Shown: in pieces, positions 52,402 through 61,666 of the stretch
How positions within the stretch are numbered: the first letter of the stretch is position 1
How the letters are laid out: every line of letters begins with the position of its first letter
DNA from: Bdellovibrio sp. SKB1291214
GTDB taxonomy: Bacteria > Bdellovibrionota > Bdellovibrionia > Bdellovibrionales > Bdellovibrionaceae
Assembly: GCF_002209355.2 (NCBI RefSeq)
Contig: NZ_CP106855.1
Coordinates: 372,001-436,000, forward strand
Reading direction: 5' to 3'
DNA: 64,000 nucleotides
Made by a program: the position numbers and the translations under genes
The notes under the pieces: generated by a model
The model's input: the letters and a program-made list of their open reading frames with translations, nothing else
Told to the model about the DNA's origin: nothing
The model's database searches: none

Positions 52402-52815
52402 ATGGCTCCAGAAATGGCAGCAGGTTACATCTTCGGTATCGTCCCTTCCTTGGCAACTACAGGGGCGCATTACTGGTTTCACAAAAAGAAAACAACCAGT
52501 CTTGCATTCCAACAATTGCAAAAAAACCTGGCGACAGTCCAAAAGTACTGGTGTGAATCCCAAAGTCGCATTCTTCATTTAGAAGAAACATCCGCAGCCA
52601 AGGATCAAGAAGCCTTCAAAACAAGCCTTTACGTCATGGGTTCACTGTTTGCTTTTATGAGTTGGGCTGGATTTATGTTCAACATGATCGTGTTGGCGTC
52701 GACTCGTAAATTGGCGATTTCTCGTTTCGAACAAAAGATTTTTGCTTCGGACCTTTGCAAAAAAAATCTGTCGCGTGCTGAGATCGAAGAGATCTTGAAG
52801 GACTGCGAAGGATGA
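52402..52815 (+). CDS. hypothetical two-segment membrane protein
   Basis: The 137-residue protein has a hydrophobic N-terminus (MAAGYIFGIVPSLATTGAHYWF) and a second membrane helix (SLYVMGSLFAFMSWAGFMFNMIVLAST), with a basic helical section between. The C-terminal part is a charged cytoplasmic helix. A AAAGGAAAACT ribosome site precedes ATG. Its stop codon overlaps the start of the pseudouridine synthase gene by ATGA, so translation is coupled. The function is unknown. Confidence 0.7.
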   Translation: MAPEMAAGYIFGIVPSLATTGAHYWFHKKKTTSLAFQQLQKNLATVQKYWCESQSRILHLEETSAAKDQEAFKTSLYVMGSLFAFMSWAGFMFNMIVLASTRKLAISRFEQKIFASDLCKKNLSRAEIEEILKDCEG

Positions 52816-53456
52816 ATGTCTTAGATATCATCGCTCGCGGAGACGGCTGGGTTGTTATCAACAAGCCACCGGGAGTTTCCGTTCACAACGATCCCCGCGA
52901 CGTCTGCCATCTTTTAGAAAAACAATTAATACCAGGAAGCTTTGAAAGCATTCACCCCGTGCATCGCTTGGATAAAGAGACCAGCGGACTCTTGCTGATC
53001 GCTTTAAACGCCCGCTTGGCAAAACAGTTGGCCGAGCAGTTTCAAGCCCGGACCAGTGAAAAATACTATTATGCTTTATTAAGGGGATCAATGCCTGTAT
53101 CTGAAGAGTGGCAGTCCTGGGATACGCCCATTTCTGACAAAGCGGAGGGCCGCAACAACCCTCAAGGCTTAGCTAAAGACCGTGTGGAATCCAGAACGGA
53201 TTTTAAAGTTATAAAGTCAGATCAATACACCAGTTTGATTGAAGTGCGACTCTTCACGGGCCGCCAACATCAAATTCGCAAACACGCTGCTTTAGCAAAA
53301 CACGCGATCCTAGGCGATACTCGTTACGGAGACCCAAAGTTTAATAAACGCATTGCGGAGATCTATAAAACCGATCGCATGTTTCTGCATGCTGGAAAAT
53401 TAAAAATCTCCATCGACGGTAAGGAACACACTTTCGAAGCCTCGAGAGAGTTCTAA
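52812..53456 (+). CDS. RluA-family pseudouridine synthase
   Basis: The 214-residue enzyme has the catalytic block HPVHRLDKETSGLLLIA, whose Asp attacks the uridine, together with VVINKPPGVSVH before it and the later EVRLFTGRQHQIRKHAALAKHAILGDTRYG. There is no S4 domain, so it is of the short type (RluA/TruC-like) that modifies tRNA or 23S rRNA; the exact target cannot be told. It overlaps the preceding membrane-protein gene by ATGA and ends at a terminator. Confidence 0.92.
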   Translation: MNVLDIIARGDGWVVINKPPGVSVHNDPRDVCHLLEKQLIPGSFESIHPVHRLDKETSGLLLIALNARLAKQLAEQFQARTSEKYYYALLRGSMPVSEEWQSWDTPISDKAEGRNNPQGLAKDRVESRTDFKVIKSDQYTSLIEVRLFTGRQHQIRKHAALAKHAILGDTRYGDPKFNKRIAEIYKTDRMFLHAGKLKISIDGKEHTFEASREF

Positions 53457-53485
53457 AGGTGCTAGGTCCTTAGCACCTTTTATTT
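53455..53485. terminator. bidirectional intrinsic terminator
   Basis: AAAGGTGCTA / TAGCACCTTT encloses a four- to five-base loop, with T-rich flanks. It lies between the convergent pseudouridine synthase and helicase genes and overlaps the end of the latter. Confidence 0.8.
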
Positions 53486-55489
53486 TCCTATTTTGCTATC
53501 AAGCTTAGATAAGAAGCTGGCGACCAGATCGTCGCGGGCCTGCCCCACGACCGGGCGCGCCCCTAATGGGTATTCTTTGTAAAGCTCTGTTGGGATTTCC
53601 AATAAAAATCGCGACGGAACTGACGGACGAACCACGCCGTTTTTCTTGCGTTGCTGACAACGAGACATCACCAGGCGGTTTTTTGCACGGGTCACACCTA
53701 CATAGAATAAACGACGTTCTTCGTCGATGTCAGAGCCCAGGTTTTTATGCGGCAATAAATCTTCCTCGATACCCGCTAAAATAACGACAGGAAATTCCAA
53801 ACCTTTAGATGCATGCAAAGTCATCAGTTGAACTTTGTTTTGATCCTCTTCTTCGTTGTGATCTTCACGAAGCATCATCGAGTCGACAAAGGACTTAATG
53901 TATTCCACTTCGTGAGCACGACGGCCCAAGTAAGCATCTAAGATGCGACCCAAGATTTCAACTACGATCCATTTCTTTTCTGCAGAAGCAGGATCAGCAG
54001 CCGTATTCATGACATACTCTTTATAGCCTAACTGCTCGAAAAGCTCGACGAGCTTAGCCCCTGGTGAAGAGCCGACATTAAAGTCTAAGATATGGGTTGG
54101 GAGATATTCGATAAACCCCAAAAGGTCTTCGATCGCCTCTCCGGTTTTTTCAGGAAGCTCGACATCTCTCCACAACCGGCAGGCATCCAGAAAGCTGACC
54201 CGACGTTTTTGTGAAAACTCCGTCAGCTTTTCAATAGTGGTGTCCCCGATCCCTCGATTTGGGACATTGATAATTCGGCGGAGAGAAACCTCGTTCGGAG
54301 AAAATGATTGCTTCAAGTAGGCCATGATATCTTTGATCTCTTTACGGTCAAAGATCGAAGTCCCGCCAGAAATAGTATAGGCGATATTGGCACGACGTAA
54401 AGAGGCCTCGATCAAACCACCTTGAGTGTTCGAACGGTACAAGACTGCAAAGTCTTTCAGCTTATATCCCTCTTGCAAGAAATGCTGAATTTCTTGAACT
54501 ACAAATTCGCATTCGTCTTCTTCCCGTTCAAGGATAAAGACCTCAGGTAAAACACCTGTGGACTTAGCCGCCTCGGCGCGCAGAACTTTACCGTGACGGT
54601 TTTTGTTTTTAGAGATCGCGGCATTGGCCACCGCTAAAATTTCACCCGACGAACGGTAATTGCGCTCCAGCATGATCACTTCGCATTTTTTATGCTCGTG
54701 AGGGAAATTGAGAATATTTTTGATCTCTGCTCCGCGCCAGCCATAAATTGATTGGTCATCATCACCCACAACAGTGATATTGCTGTGAGGTTTTACGATT
54801 TGCTGAATCAAATCCATTTGCATGCGATTTGTATCTTGGAATTCATCAACCATTACTTGAGAAAATTGGCTTTGAACCTTTTCAAGAATTTCCGGATGTT
54901 CTTTGAACAACTGCAAAGGCTTGATCAACAAACCTTCAAAATCGACGACACCCAAGTGTTCTAAGCGTTTTGCAAATTTCGGAGCCAGGACTTCGACCAT
55001 CTCATGATACTCATCAAAACCTTCGTGGGTGGGAGCAAGTCCCGTACGACGGTCATTGATCATGGATAGAATTTTATCGATGTCGAATTTATCTTTGCCC
55101 GAATTAGAAAGATTTTTTATCAGCTCTTTCAAAACTGCATTGCAGTCCGTTTGATCTACGATCCCAAAATGCGGGGAAAGACCCGCGTGCTTATGGAAAC
55201 GACGAAGAATTTGCAGGCCAAAAGAGTGAAACGTTCCAGCCCACAAGCCATCCCCTGCTCCACCTAGCTTTTGCTTTACGCGATGTTTTAGTTCGCGTGC
55301 CGCCTTATTGGTGAAGGTTAAAACGCAGATCTCCGATGATTGTGCCACACGCTCAGAAATCATTCTGCCCGTACGGGAAACCAATACCGTCGTTTTACCG
55401 GAACCCGCCCCTGCAAGAATCAGCAAGGGACCGAAGTTATGTTTAACAGCTTTTTGCTGCTCGGGGTTCAACCCCTTCAACCAATCCAT
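53480..55489 (-). CDS. UvrD/PcrA/Rep-type SF1A DNA helicase
   Basis: The 669-residue 3'-to-5' helicase has all SF1A motifs in order: LNPEQQKAV (Q motif), LILAGAGSGKTTVL (I), WAGTFHSFGLQIL (Ib region), VDEFQDTN (II), VVGDDDQSIYGWRGAE (III), MLERNYRSS (IV), VQLMTLHASKGLEFPVVILAG (V) and EERRLFYVGVTRAK (VI). It works in nucleotide excision and mismatch repair or fork restart. It lacks the long C-terminal Tudor-like region of PcrA. Interestingly a similar short module may be present in the protein encoded upstream at 55644. Confidence 0.95.
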   Translation of the reverse strand: MDWLKGLNPEQQKAVKHNFGPLLILAGAGSGKTTVLVSRTGRMISERVAQSSEICVLTFTNKAARELKHRVKQKLGGAGDGLWAGTFHSFGLQILRRFHKHAGLSPHFGIVDQTDCNAVLKELIKNLSNSGKDKFDIDKILSMINDRRTGLAPTHEGFDEYHEMVEVLAPKFAKRLEHLGVVDFEGLLIKPLQLFKEHPEILEKVQSQFSQVMVDEFQDTNRMQMDLIQQIVKPHSNITVVGDDDQSIYGWRGAEIKNILNFPHEHKKCEVIMLERNYRSSGEILAVANAAISKNKNRHGKVLRAEAAKSTGVLPEVFILEREEDECEFVVQEIQHFLQEGYKLKDFAVLYRSNTQGGLIEASLRRANIAYTISGGTSIFDRKEIKDIMAYLKQSFSPNEVSLRRIINVPNRGIGDTTIEKLTEFSQKRRVSFLDACRLWRDVELPEKTGEAIEDLLGFIEYLPTHILDFNVGSSPGAKLVELFEQLGYKEYVMNTAADPASAEKKWIVVEILGRILDAYLGRRAHEVEYIKSFVDSMMLREDHNEEEDQNKVQLMTLHASKGLEFPVVILAGIEEDLLPHKNLGSDIDEERRLFYVGVTRAKNRLVMSRCQQRKKNGVVRPSVPSRFLLEIPTELYKEYPLGARPVVGQARDDLVASFLSKLDSKIGK

Positions 55490-55504
55490 GAAATCCAGTC
55501 TATC

Positions 55505-55575
55505 TTAAAAAACAAAAACGTCGTACTTCCGTACGACGCATCAGAAAAATAAAGCGTCGCATTTTCATGCGACGC
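55505..55575 (-). terminator. two tandem intrinsic terminators with GNRA loops
   Basis: On the minus strand GCGTCGCAT-GAAA-ATGCGACGC is followed by TTTATTTTT, and then CGTCGTAC-GGAA-GTACGACG by TTTTTGTTTTTT. Both loops are GNRA tetraloops. They lie between the zinc-ribbon gene (ends 55644) and the helicase start (55489), the second within the helicase leader. Confidence 0.82.
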
Positions 55576-55643
55576 CAATCAATGTTTGCTGTTAAGCGTA
55601 ACTCACGAAATTAGCTCCAGGAGCCTATTTCGTAGGCATTTAA

Positions 55644-56084
55644 CTAAACGCGGTTGTGAATAAGAGTTCTAACTTCGTCTTCAAAAACAACTTCGATTTT
55701 ATCTGAAGCTGCATCTTTGATGAAACCTAAACCGAATTTTGGATGAGAAAGTTTTGTGTTTTTCTCGAACTTGCCCTTCATGTTGTATGTCGCCGTGGAA
55801 GCACCATCGTTAGACATCAACATTTCGTATTCGTTTTTATGAGAAGATTTGCGCGAGTTCATTGTTTGTTCGCGTTTTTTAGCTGCAGCACCTGTCAATG
55901 GCTTACCAGTTTTAGTCTGAGCTTTTGGAAGAGAATAAGTTTTTTGAGAACCACAAATCTCGCATTTGATCTTTGCTGATGTTGCCGAAGTGTGAGCTAA
56001 AACTACATGGTATCTGTCAGCATCACATTTTTTACAGAAAGCAAAAAAAGATTTCGCAACTGGTGGCAGAGTGTTCATCGTCAT
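55644..56084 (-). CDS. zinc-ribbon protein with a Tudor/CarD-like C-terminal module
   Basis: The 146-residue protein has a zinc ribbon near the N-terminus (FCKKCDADRYHVVLAH and IKCEICGSQKTY, CxxC...CxxC). A basic linker rich in Lys, Ser and Ala follows. The C-terminus, KNTKLSHPKFGLGFIKDAASDKIEVVFEDEVRTLIH, is a small beta barrel of the type found at the end of PcrA/UvrD helicases and in CarD-like RNA-polymerase binders. This suggests a nucleic-acid or polymerase partner. It lies directly upstream of the UvrD-like helicase gene, though terminators separate them. Confidence 0.75.
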   Translation of the reverse strand: MTMNTLPPVAKSFFAFCKKCDADRYHVVLAHTSATSAKIKCEICGSQKTYSLPKAQTKTGKPLTGAAAKKREQTMNSRKSSHKNEYEMLMSNDGASTATYNMKGKFEKNTKLSHPKFGLGFIKDAASDKIEVVFEDEVRTLIHNRV

Positions 56085-56097
56085 TTCTTATCCTATC

Positions 56098-57033
56098 CTA
56101 GTATTGTTGTTTCAATTGATAAATCATTAGCTTTTCCTCGAGCTTCTTTTGCGCGATCTCACCCGCACTTAAGAAGAAAGGACCTTCTTCACGCTCGATG
56201 CGCTGTTGGAGTTCCAACATGCTACTTTCATCTTTAGGATCAATAAACGTCCCTGTCGGTCCGTATTGCTCCAAAAACGCCAGATCGATTTCTTTATTAA
56301 AGAATTTCTCCCAGCTATGAGTATTCACCTGCACGCGATAAGTAATAGTTTTAGCATGAGAATGCACTGGAGCGTAAGCCCCAATCACCTCTAAATGTCC
56401 ATAATGCGAATGGAGCTTTAATGCTGGGCTGCCCCATTGAGTCATCCCAGAGCATTGCTCAACATTGGCATACCACAATCCAAAGGCCTTCGAAAGGAAG
56501 CCCAAACCGTAAAACTGCTCTTCCTTCGGTAAAAGCGAATTGACGGAGCAGAGATTGTGCGCAACCCACTCCCCTTTGTGCATTGTGGGAATAATAATAA
56601 ACAATGAAAGCGGGACCCAATCCATCTCATCAAGGGATTCGATCTCCTTCAAAACTTTCGAAGTTTTGATGGGACTTAGTGACGCAGGGTATTTTTTGGG
56701 ATCCAAAACCTCGCGGGCGAGTTTTGACAAAGCCTTCGGGCGGATTGCAAAACCCGCCACAAAACCAGGAATAACGGCGCAGTCGTAAAAAACCCAACGA
56801 GGCATAGCCATGTTGGAGGGACCGAATGCACGCTCCTCGATCGATAAAATTCGATCTGCGAAAGCTATTTCAGTGACATCGAGAGGATCTTTAAAAATTG
56901 GCTTTTGTTGAAACCAATCGAGTTTATGAAAAGAGCCAGGATGAGCAATTTCATTTTCTTCACGTACGAAAACATAAGGACGGATATCCTCATTGTTCAA
57001 CCAAGTGGCTTTTTGCAATAACTCATTTATCAA
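56098..57033 (-). CDS. hypothetical protein (311 residues)
   Basis: The protein is soluble with no signal peptide or clear membrane segment. Conserved-looking blocks include FGPSNMAMPRWVFYDCAVIPGFVAGFAI, WVPLSLFIIIPTMHKGEWVAHNLCSVNS, YGLGFLSKAFGLWYANVEQC and HYGHLEVIGAYAPVHSHAKTITYRV. The pattern GLGFLSKAFGLWY...MTQWGSPALKLHSHYGHLEV has an acyltransferase-like feel, but I do not recognise a family. The gene lies 13 bases before the zinc-ribbon gene on the same strand and is likely co-transcribed with it. Confidence 0.7.
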   Translation of the reverse strand: MINELLQKATWLNNEDIRPYVFVREENEIAHPGSFHKLDWFQQKPIFKDPLDVTEIAFADRILSIEERAFGPSNMAMPRWVFYDCAVIPGFVAGFAIRPKALSKLAREVLDPKKYPASLSPIKTSKVLKEIESLDEMDWVPLSLFIIIPTMHKGEWVAHNLCSVNSLLPKEEQFYGLGFLSKAFGLWYANVEQCSGMTQWGSPALKLHSHYGHLEVIGAYAPVHSHAKTITYRVQVNTHSWEKFFNKEIDLAFLEQYGPTGTFIDPKDESSMLELQQRIEREEGPFFLSAGEIAQKKLEEKLMIYQLKQQY

Positions 57034-57074
57034 CGTTCAACTCCAGCTAAACCAGCGGCCCGTTCCCATGGGGC

Positions 57075-58457
57075 CTATCGGCCCGTCATAGTTTCCGGTC
57101 TGACTAGTTTATCAAATTCCTCGCCGCTGAGGAGTCCAAGATTAATAGATTCTTCGCGCAGCGTAGTGCCATTTTTATGGGCAGTTTTTGCTATTTTTGC
57201 TGCGTTATCATAACCGATTTTTGGGTTAAGTGCAGTTACTAACATTAAAGAATTATCGAGATGCTTTTTGATTTGCTTGTGATTTGCCTCAATTCCCGAG
57301 ACACAATGCTCAACAAACGAGTCACAAGCATCTGAGATCAAACGTATTGAGTTTAATACGTTGAACACGATCACTGGCTTAAACACATTTAATTCAAAGT
57401 GACCTGTTGCACCACCGACAGTCACGGCGACATGATTTCCCATAACCTGAGCACAGACCATAGTCATGGCTTCGCACTGAGTGGGATTTACTTTTCCAGG
57501 CATGATCGAACTGCCCGGTTCGTTTTCAGGCAAATGGAGTTCTCCAATCCCGCATCGGGGGCCAGACCCCAAAAGACGAATATCATTGGCGATCTTCATC
57601 AGGGATACAGCAATCGTATTCAGGGCGCCACTGACTTCAACCAAAGCATCGTGGCTGGCCAGAGCCTCAAATTTATTTTCGGCTGACACAAATGGAATTT
57701 TAGCTTCGCGCGCAATTTCTGCGGCTGCCTCCACTGCAAATTGAGGGTGCGTATTTAATCCCGTACCCACAGCAGTTCCACCCAACGCAAGCTCATGCAA
57801 ATGCGGCAGAGTATTTTTAATCCGCTGAACACCGTGTTTGACCTGTGTTGCATATCCAGAAAATTCCTGACCGAGCGTCAATGGCGTTGCATCCATCAAA
57901 TGCGTGCGACCGATTTTCACGATTTCTGCAAACTCTTTTTGTTTTGCTGCTAAAGCTAGGTACAGCTTTTCCATCATTGGAATCAATCGATGTTGAACTT
58001 GCTCGCCCACGGCGATGTGCATCGCTGTCGGGAAAGTATCATTCGAGGATTGGCCTTTGTTCACGTCATCATTGGGATGGATTTCCTTGCTAGGAAGCTT
58101 AATTCCCATCATATCCATCGCGCGATTCGCGATCACTTCATTCGCATTCATGTTTGTCTGAGTGCCAGACCCTGTTTGCCACACAACCAAGGGGAAGTGA
58201 GCATCGAGTTTTCCAGAGATCACTTCATCAGCGGCCTTCACTATCATCTCGGCTTTTTTGGCATCCAAGATGCCCAGCTTTTGATTCGTCAATGCTGCGC
58301 TTTTCTTAAGGATGCCTAAGGCACGAATCATCTCCCGTGGAAATTTATCGCCACCGATTTTAAAATTTTCAGTCGAACGCTGCGTTTGTGCTCCCCAGAA
58401 TTTATCTGCTGGGACTTGCACTTCACCCATGGTGTCTTTCTCTGTACGGAAACTCAT
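57075..58457 (-). CDS. fumC: class II fumarate hydratase
   Basis: The 460-residue iron-independent enzyme converts fumarate to malate in the TCA cycle. It has the family blocks [80 protein letters not shown] and the signature [16 protein letters not shown]. The proposed acid/base Ser is inside the last. It starts right after the stop codon of the SDR gene (TAA then ATG), so the two share a transcript. Confidence 0.96.
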   Translation of the reverse strand: MSFRTEKDTMGEVQVPADKFWGAQTQRSTENFKIGGDKFPREMIRALGILKKSAALTNQKLGILDAKKAEMIVKAADEVISGKLDAHFPLVVWQTGSGTQTNMNANEVIANRAMDMMGIKLPSKEIHPNDDVNKGQSSNDTFPTAMHIAVGEQVQHRLIPMMEKLYLALAAKQKEFAEIVKIGRTHLMDATPLTLGQEFSGYATQVKHGVQRIKNTLPHLHELALGGTAVGTGLNTHPQFAVEAAAEIAREAKIPFVSAENKFEALASHDALVEVSGALNTIAVSLMKIANDIRLLGSGPRCGIGELHLPENEPGSSIMPGKVNPTQCEAMTMVCAQVMGNHVAVTVGGATGHFELNVFKPVIVFNVLNSIRLISDACDSFVEHCVSGIEANHKQIKKHLDNSLMLVTALNPKIGYDNAAKIAKTAHKNGTTLREESINLGLLSGEEFDKLVRPETMTGR

Positions 58458-59219
58458 TTACGACCTCCTGTTGACCATTCCAACATGCGCTTGGTCCGTT
58501 GGGTAAATCACAAGTTCTTGTATGTTCACATGTGGCGGACGAGCTACGCACCAAGCAATTGTTTCAGCGACGTCCTTGGGTTCAAGTGGAATCATACCCT
58601 CGTAAACTTTATCTGCCTTCTTTTGATCATCAAATCGTACAAATGAAAACTCAGTGTGAACCATGCCCGGTTCAATATTAGTCACTCGCACCTGCGTCCC
58701 CAATAAGTCCATGCGCAGTCCTTCTGATAGCGCACGAACAGCAAATTTCGTTGCACAATAAACGCCACCGCCGGGATATGTCCAACGACCTGCGACTGAA
58801 CCTAAATTCACAATATGACCGGAGTTCTTTTTAACCATATGTTCAACGACGGCACGTGTGATGAATAGCAACCCTTTGATGTTGGTATCAATCATGGTCT
58901 CCCAATCATCCAAAGAGCCGTCTTGCATTTTGTCGGTGCCTTTTGCCAATCCGGCGTTATTCACCAAGACATCGACGTTTTGCAAATCGTGTTGATGAGC
59001 TTTCATAAATTGGCTGACCTCGAAACGATCCGAGACATCGAAGCTGGCTTTGATGGTTTTAATCTGCGGAAACTTTTTATGAAGAGTGGCTTCTAATTCT
59101 GTCAGTCTGTCGAATCTGCGACCCGTGATAATAAGAGAATAATTCTGAGCGGCCAAAGCCTCTGCCGTCGCCCAACCAATACCTGCGGTTGCCCCCGTAA
59201 TCAGAGCCCATCTTTGCAT
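58458..59219 (-). CDS. short-chain dehydrogenase/reductase (YdfG-like)
   Basis: The 253-residue SDR enzyme has the NAD(P)-binding GATAGIGWATA at the N-terminus, NNAGLAKG, and the catalytic Ser-Tyr-Lys in GSVAGRWTYPGGGVYCATKFAV. The blocks DMSR-type are lacking, but LRMDLLGTQVRVTNIEPGMVHTEFS and the overall plan match YdfG, a reductase of malonic semialdehyde and serine-type 3-hydroxy acids in E. coli. It lies directly before fumC without a gap. Confidence 0.92.
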   Translation of the reverse strand: MQRWALITGATAGIGWATAEALAAQNYSLIITGRRFDRLTELEATLHKKFPQIKTIKASFDVSDRFEVSQFMKAHQHDLQNVDVLVNNAGLAKGTDKMQDGSLDDWETMIDTNIKGLLFITRAVVEHMVKKNSGHIVNLGSVAGRWTYPGGGVYCATKFAVRALSEGLRMDLLGTQVRVTNIEPGMVHTEFSFVRFDDQKKADKVYEGMIPLEPKDVAETIAWCVARPPHVNIQELVIYPTDQAHVGMVNRRS

Positions 59220-59350
59220 ATCTACCTCACAATGAAATTATTGTAGGCCTCCCAGACTCAAATGCCCAGTATTCGTCCTCAACGACATGGCGCTTCCATT
59301 GAAGTCCCAGAAGTACCTTTTGCCATACCGCCATGCTAGGTTGGCCCCCT

Positions 59351-59749
59351 ATGAAATGCCCATGTGGAATCGAAAAAAACTATACGGAATGTTGTGGTGT
59401 TTACCACTCTGGAAAAGAGAAAGCGCCAACGGCCGAAGCCTTGATGCGTTCTCGTTACTCTGCGTTTGCAAAAAATCAAATGCAATACTTGCGTGATACG
59501 ACAGACCCGCAATCTTTGGGCGACATCGATGATGAAGCCAATCAAGAGTGGGCTGAACGCGCAAAGTTTTTGAAACTTGAAATCGTTAAAGCCGAAGAAA
59601 AAGCCAACAAAGGTGTGGTCGAGTTCAAAGCTTTCTATAGTGTGGATGACGAAGATTATGTTCATCATGAAGTGTCTACATTCCGCAAGCAAGCGGGCGA
59701 GTGGTTCTTTAAATCTGGAAAAGTTAAAGAAACGAAAGAGGCTAAATAA
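59351..59749 (+). CDS. YchJ family protein with SEC-C zinc motif
   Basis: The start at 59351 gives MKCPCGIEKNYTECCGVYHSG, the SEC-C-type CxC...CC zinc motif. APTAEALMRSRYSAFAKNQMQYLRDT and a cystatin/NTF2-like alpha-beta domain with EFKAFYSV...HHEVSTFRKQAGEWFF follow. This is the YchJ/UPF0225 family, whose function is not established. An in-frame ATG at 59333 would add six residues. It overlaps the next gene by one base (TAATG). Confidence 0.88.
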   Translation: MKCPCGIEKNYTECCGVYHSGKEKAPTAEALMRSRYSAFAKNQMQYLRDTTDPQSLGDIDDEANQEWAERAKFLKLEIVKAEEKANKGVVEFKAFYSVDDEDYVHHEVSTFRKQAGEWFFKSGKVKETKEAK

Positions 59750-60207
59750 TGAAATACTGGTTGATGAAATCAGAGCCTGACGTTTACTCGATTGATCAAT
59801 TGAAGAAAGATAAAACGACTTGGTGGGAAGGCGTTCGCAACTATCAAGCCCGCAATTTCATGCAAAAAGATATGCAAGTGGGCGACATGGTTTTGTTCTA
59901 TCACTCCAACGCGGAACCACCTGGTGTGGCAGGACTGGCTAAGATTTCTCATTTAGCCGAGCCCGACAAAGCCCAGTTCGATAAAAAGTCGGAATACTTT
60001 GATGCGAAAGCGACGAAAGAAAAACCTATCTGGTATTGCACTCAAGTGGAGTACATTGAGAAGTTTTCCGAAATCGTCAGCCTGCAAGAACTTCGTGATA
60101 ATGCAAAGCTTGCGGATATGTTGGTTCTAGCCAAGGGTTCCCGCCTTTCCGTACAACCCGTTGATAAAAAACACTTCGACATCATTAAAAAGATGGGCGG
60201 CTTGTAG
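59749..60207 (+). CDS. EVE domain protein (Thyn1-like)
   Basis: The 152-residue protein is an EVE domain from end to end: YWLMKSEPDVYSIDQL, WWEGVRNYQARNFMQKDMQVGDMVLFYHSN, PPGVAGLAKI and SRLSVQPVDKKHFDII. EVE domains belong to the PUA-like group and bind modified bases in DNA or RNA. Stand-alone bacterial copies often sit near RNA-modification genes, and here it lies between YchJ and a tRNA-dihydrouridine synthase, with only three bases before the latter. Confidence 0.92.
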   Translation: MKYWLMKSEPDVYSIDQLKKDKTTWWEGVRNYQARNFMQKDMQVGDMVLFYHSNAEPPGVAGLAKISHLAEPDKAQFDKKSEYFDAKATKEKPIWYCTQVEYIEKFSEIVSLQELRDNAKLADMLVLAKGSRLSVQPVDKKHFDIIKKMGGL

Positions 60208-60210
60208 TTT

Positions 60211-61161
60211 ATGAAACTTTTCTTGGCTCCGATGGAAGGTGTTGTTGATTGGGTGATGAGGGATACTCTGACCCAAATCGGTGGCGTTGATCAGTGCGTG
60301 ACAGAATTTCTGCGCGTGACAGATCGCCTGCACCCCGAGAGCGTTTTCTTTAAGAACTGTCCTGAACTTCGCACGGGCTCCCGCACGCGCTGGGGCACAC
60401 CGGTGTTCGTTCAGCTTTTAGGAGGCCAAGCGGAACCCTTAGCATTAAATGCCCAACGCGCAGCTAAAATGGGCGCCTTGGGAGTTGATCTTAATTTTGG
60501 ATGCCCAGCCAAAACAGTGAATCGCCATGATGGTGGAGCTTCACTGTTAAAGTCGTGCGATCGCGTGCACACAATCGTAGATACGGTTCGCAAAGCAGTC
60601 CCCGCCCATGTGCCGGTGACGGCGAAAATTCGTTTAGGTTTCGATGATCCGACAAAATGTATCGACATCGCCCAAGCAGTTGAGGCAGCGAATGCCAACT
60701 GGCTGACGATTCACTGCCGTACGAAAACCGATGGGTATAAGCCCCCTGCATATTGGGAATGGATTCCAAAAATTAAAGAGAAAACGAAAATCAAGATTAT
60801 CGCTAATGGCGAAATCTGGAACGTTCAGGATTTTCAGCGCTGTGTGGAAGTTACTCAATGCGAAGACTATATGATCGGTCGCGGAGTGATGAGCAACCCG
60901 TTCATCTTTAAACAAATCAAACAAAGCCTTCAGCAAGAACCGGTTGAGGAAATGAACTGGGAGCGAGCGAAGCCGTTGTTGCCGCAATTCTTTGCTGCCA
61001 GCACCGAGTACATCAACGACTACTTCGCAGTTTCTCGTACGAAACAGTGGTTAAAGGCCTTGTCCTTAAAAAACGGTGAAGCAAAACAAGTCTTCGATCA
61101 AATCAAAATCCTAAAAAAACCCACCGAGTTCCACTCAGAACTCCTAAAAGCCACCACCTAA
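60211..61161 (+). CDS. tRNA-dihydrouridine synthase (DusC-like)
   Basis: The 316-residue flavoenzyme reduces uridines in tRNA. The Dus signature LGVDLNFGCPAKTVNRHDGGASLL with the catalytic Cys, the FMN block LAPMEGVVDWVMRD, VPVTAKIRLGFDD, LTIHCRTKTDGYKPPAYW and IIANGEIWN are present. The blocks and the C-terminal helical tail fit the DusC subgroup (U16). It is the third gene of the YchJ-EVE-Dus operon. Confidence 0.9.
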   Translation: MKLFLAPMEGVVDWVMRDTLTQIGGVDQCVTEFLRVTDRLHPESVFFKNCPELRTGSRTRWGTPVFVQLLGGQAEPLALNAQRAAKMGALGVDLNFGCPAKTVNRHDGGASLLKSCDRVHTIVDTVRKAVPAHVPVTAKIRLGFDDPTKCIDIAQAVEAANANWLTIHCRTKTDGYKPPAYWEWIPKIKEKTKIKIIANGEIWNVQDFQRCVEVTQCEDYMIGRGVMSNPFIFKQIKQSLQQEPVEEMNWERAKPLLPQFFAASTEYINDYFAVSRTKQWLKALSLKNGEAKQVFDQIKILKKPTEFHSELLKATT

Positions 61162-61312
61162 GGATGCCTGCCAGCTTCCCAAGAGGGCCTGCCGGTTTTT
61201 TGCAGCCGATTGCGTCAAGCAGTGGGGAATAAGCTGTCTTAGAACATCATATCGATCTTTAGTTTTAAAATGGCGAATTTAACATTTAGATTTTGGGACG
61301 AGGTTTTATTCC

Positions 61313-61612
61313 ATGCTCAAACTCTATAATGTTCATTGTGGGTTCTATGATAAGACAGTTACCGGCGGACTTTTCGAAGGCCATACAAATATTCTGGTCG
61401 TCGCCGATAGTTTTGCTGACGCAAAAAATAAAATTAAAGGAAAAAGCGAATTCAAACGCCTTAAAATGCACATCGACGGAATCCAGGAAATTGATACGGT
61501 CGACGGATACGCCATCTCTTTAAAAGAGCAGCCAGCTCTCGCAAACACCACCGTCTTAAAACGTCAAAAATACGGAAGCACCAAAGCAGAAACTTTGACA
61601 TTCAAAGACTAG
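61313..61612 (+). CDS. DUF1543 domain protein
   Basis: The 99-residue protein matches DUF1543: KLYNVHCGFYDKTVTGGLFEGHTNILVVADSFADAKNKIK, then HIDGIQEIDTVDGYAISL. The family is small, cytoplasmic and of unknown function. It is 150 bases downstream of the Dus gene in the same direction. The ribosome site is moderate (GAGG ten bases before ATG). Confidence 0.85.
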   Translation: MLKLYNVHCGFYDKTVTGGLFEGHTNILVVADSFADAKNKIKGKSEFKRLKMHIDGIQEIDTVDGYAISLKEQPALANTTVLKRQKYGSTKAETLTFKD

Positions 61613-61666
61613 AGACGCCTGCCACCCTAACGCTGGGAACTGCAAAAAGTCGCAGGCAACTGTTGG

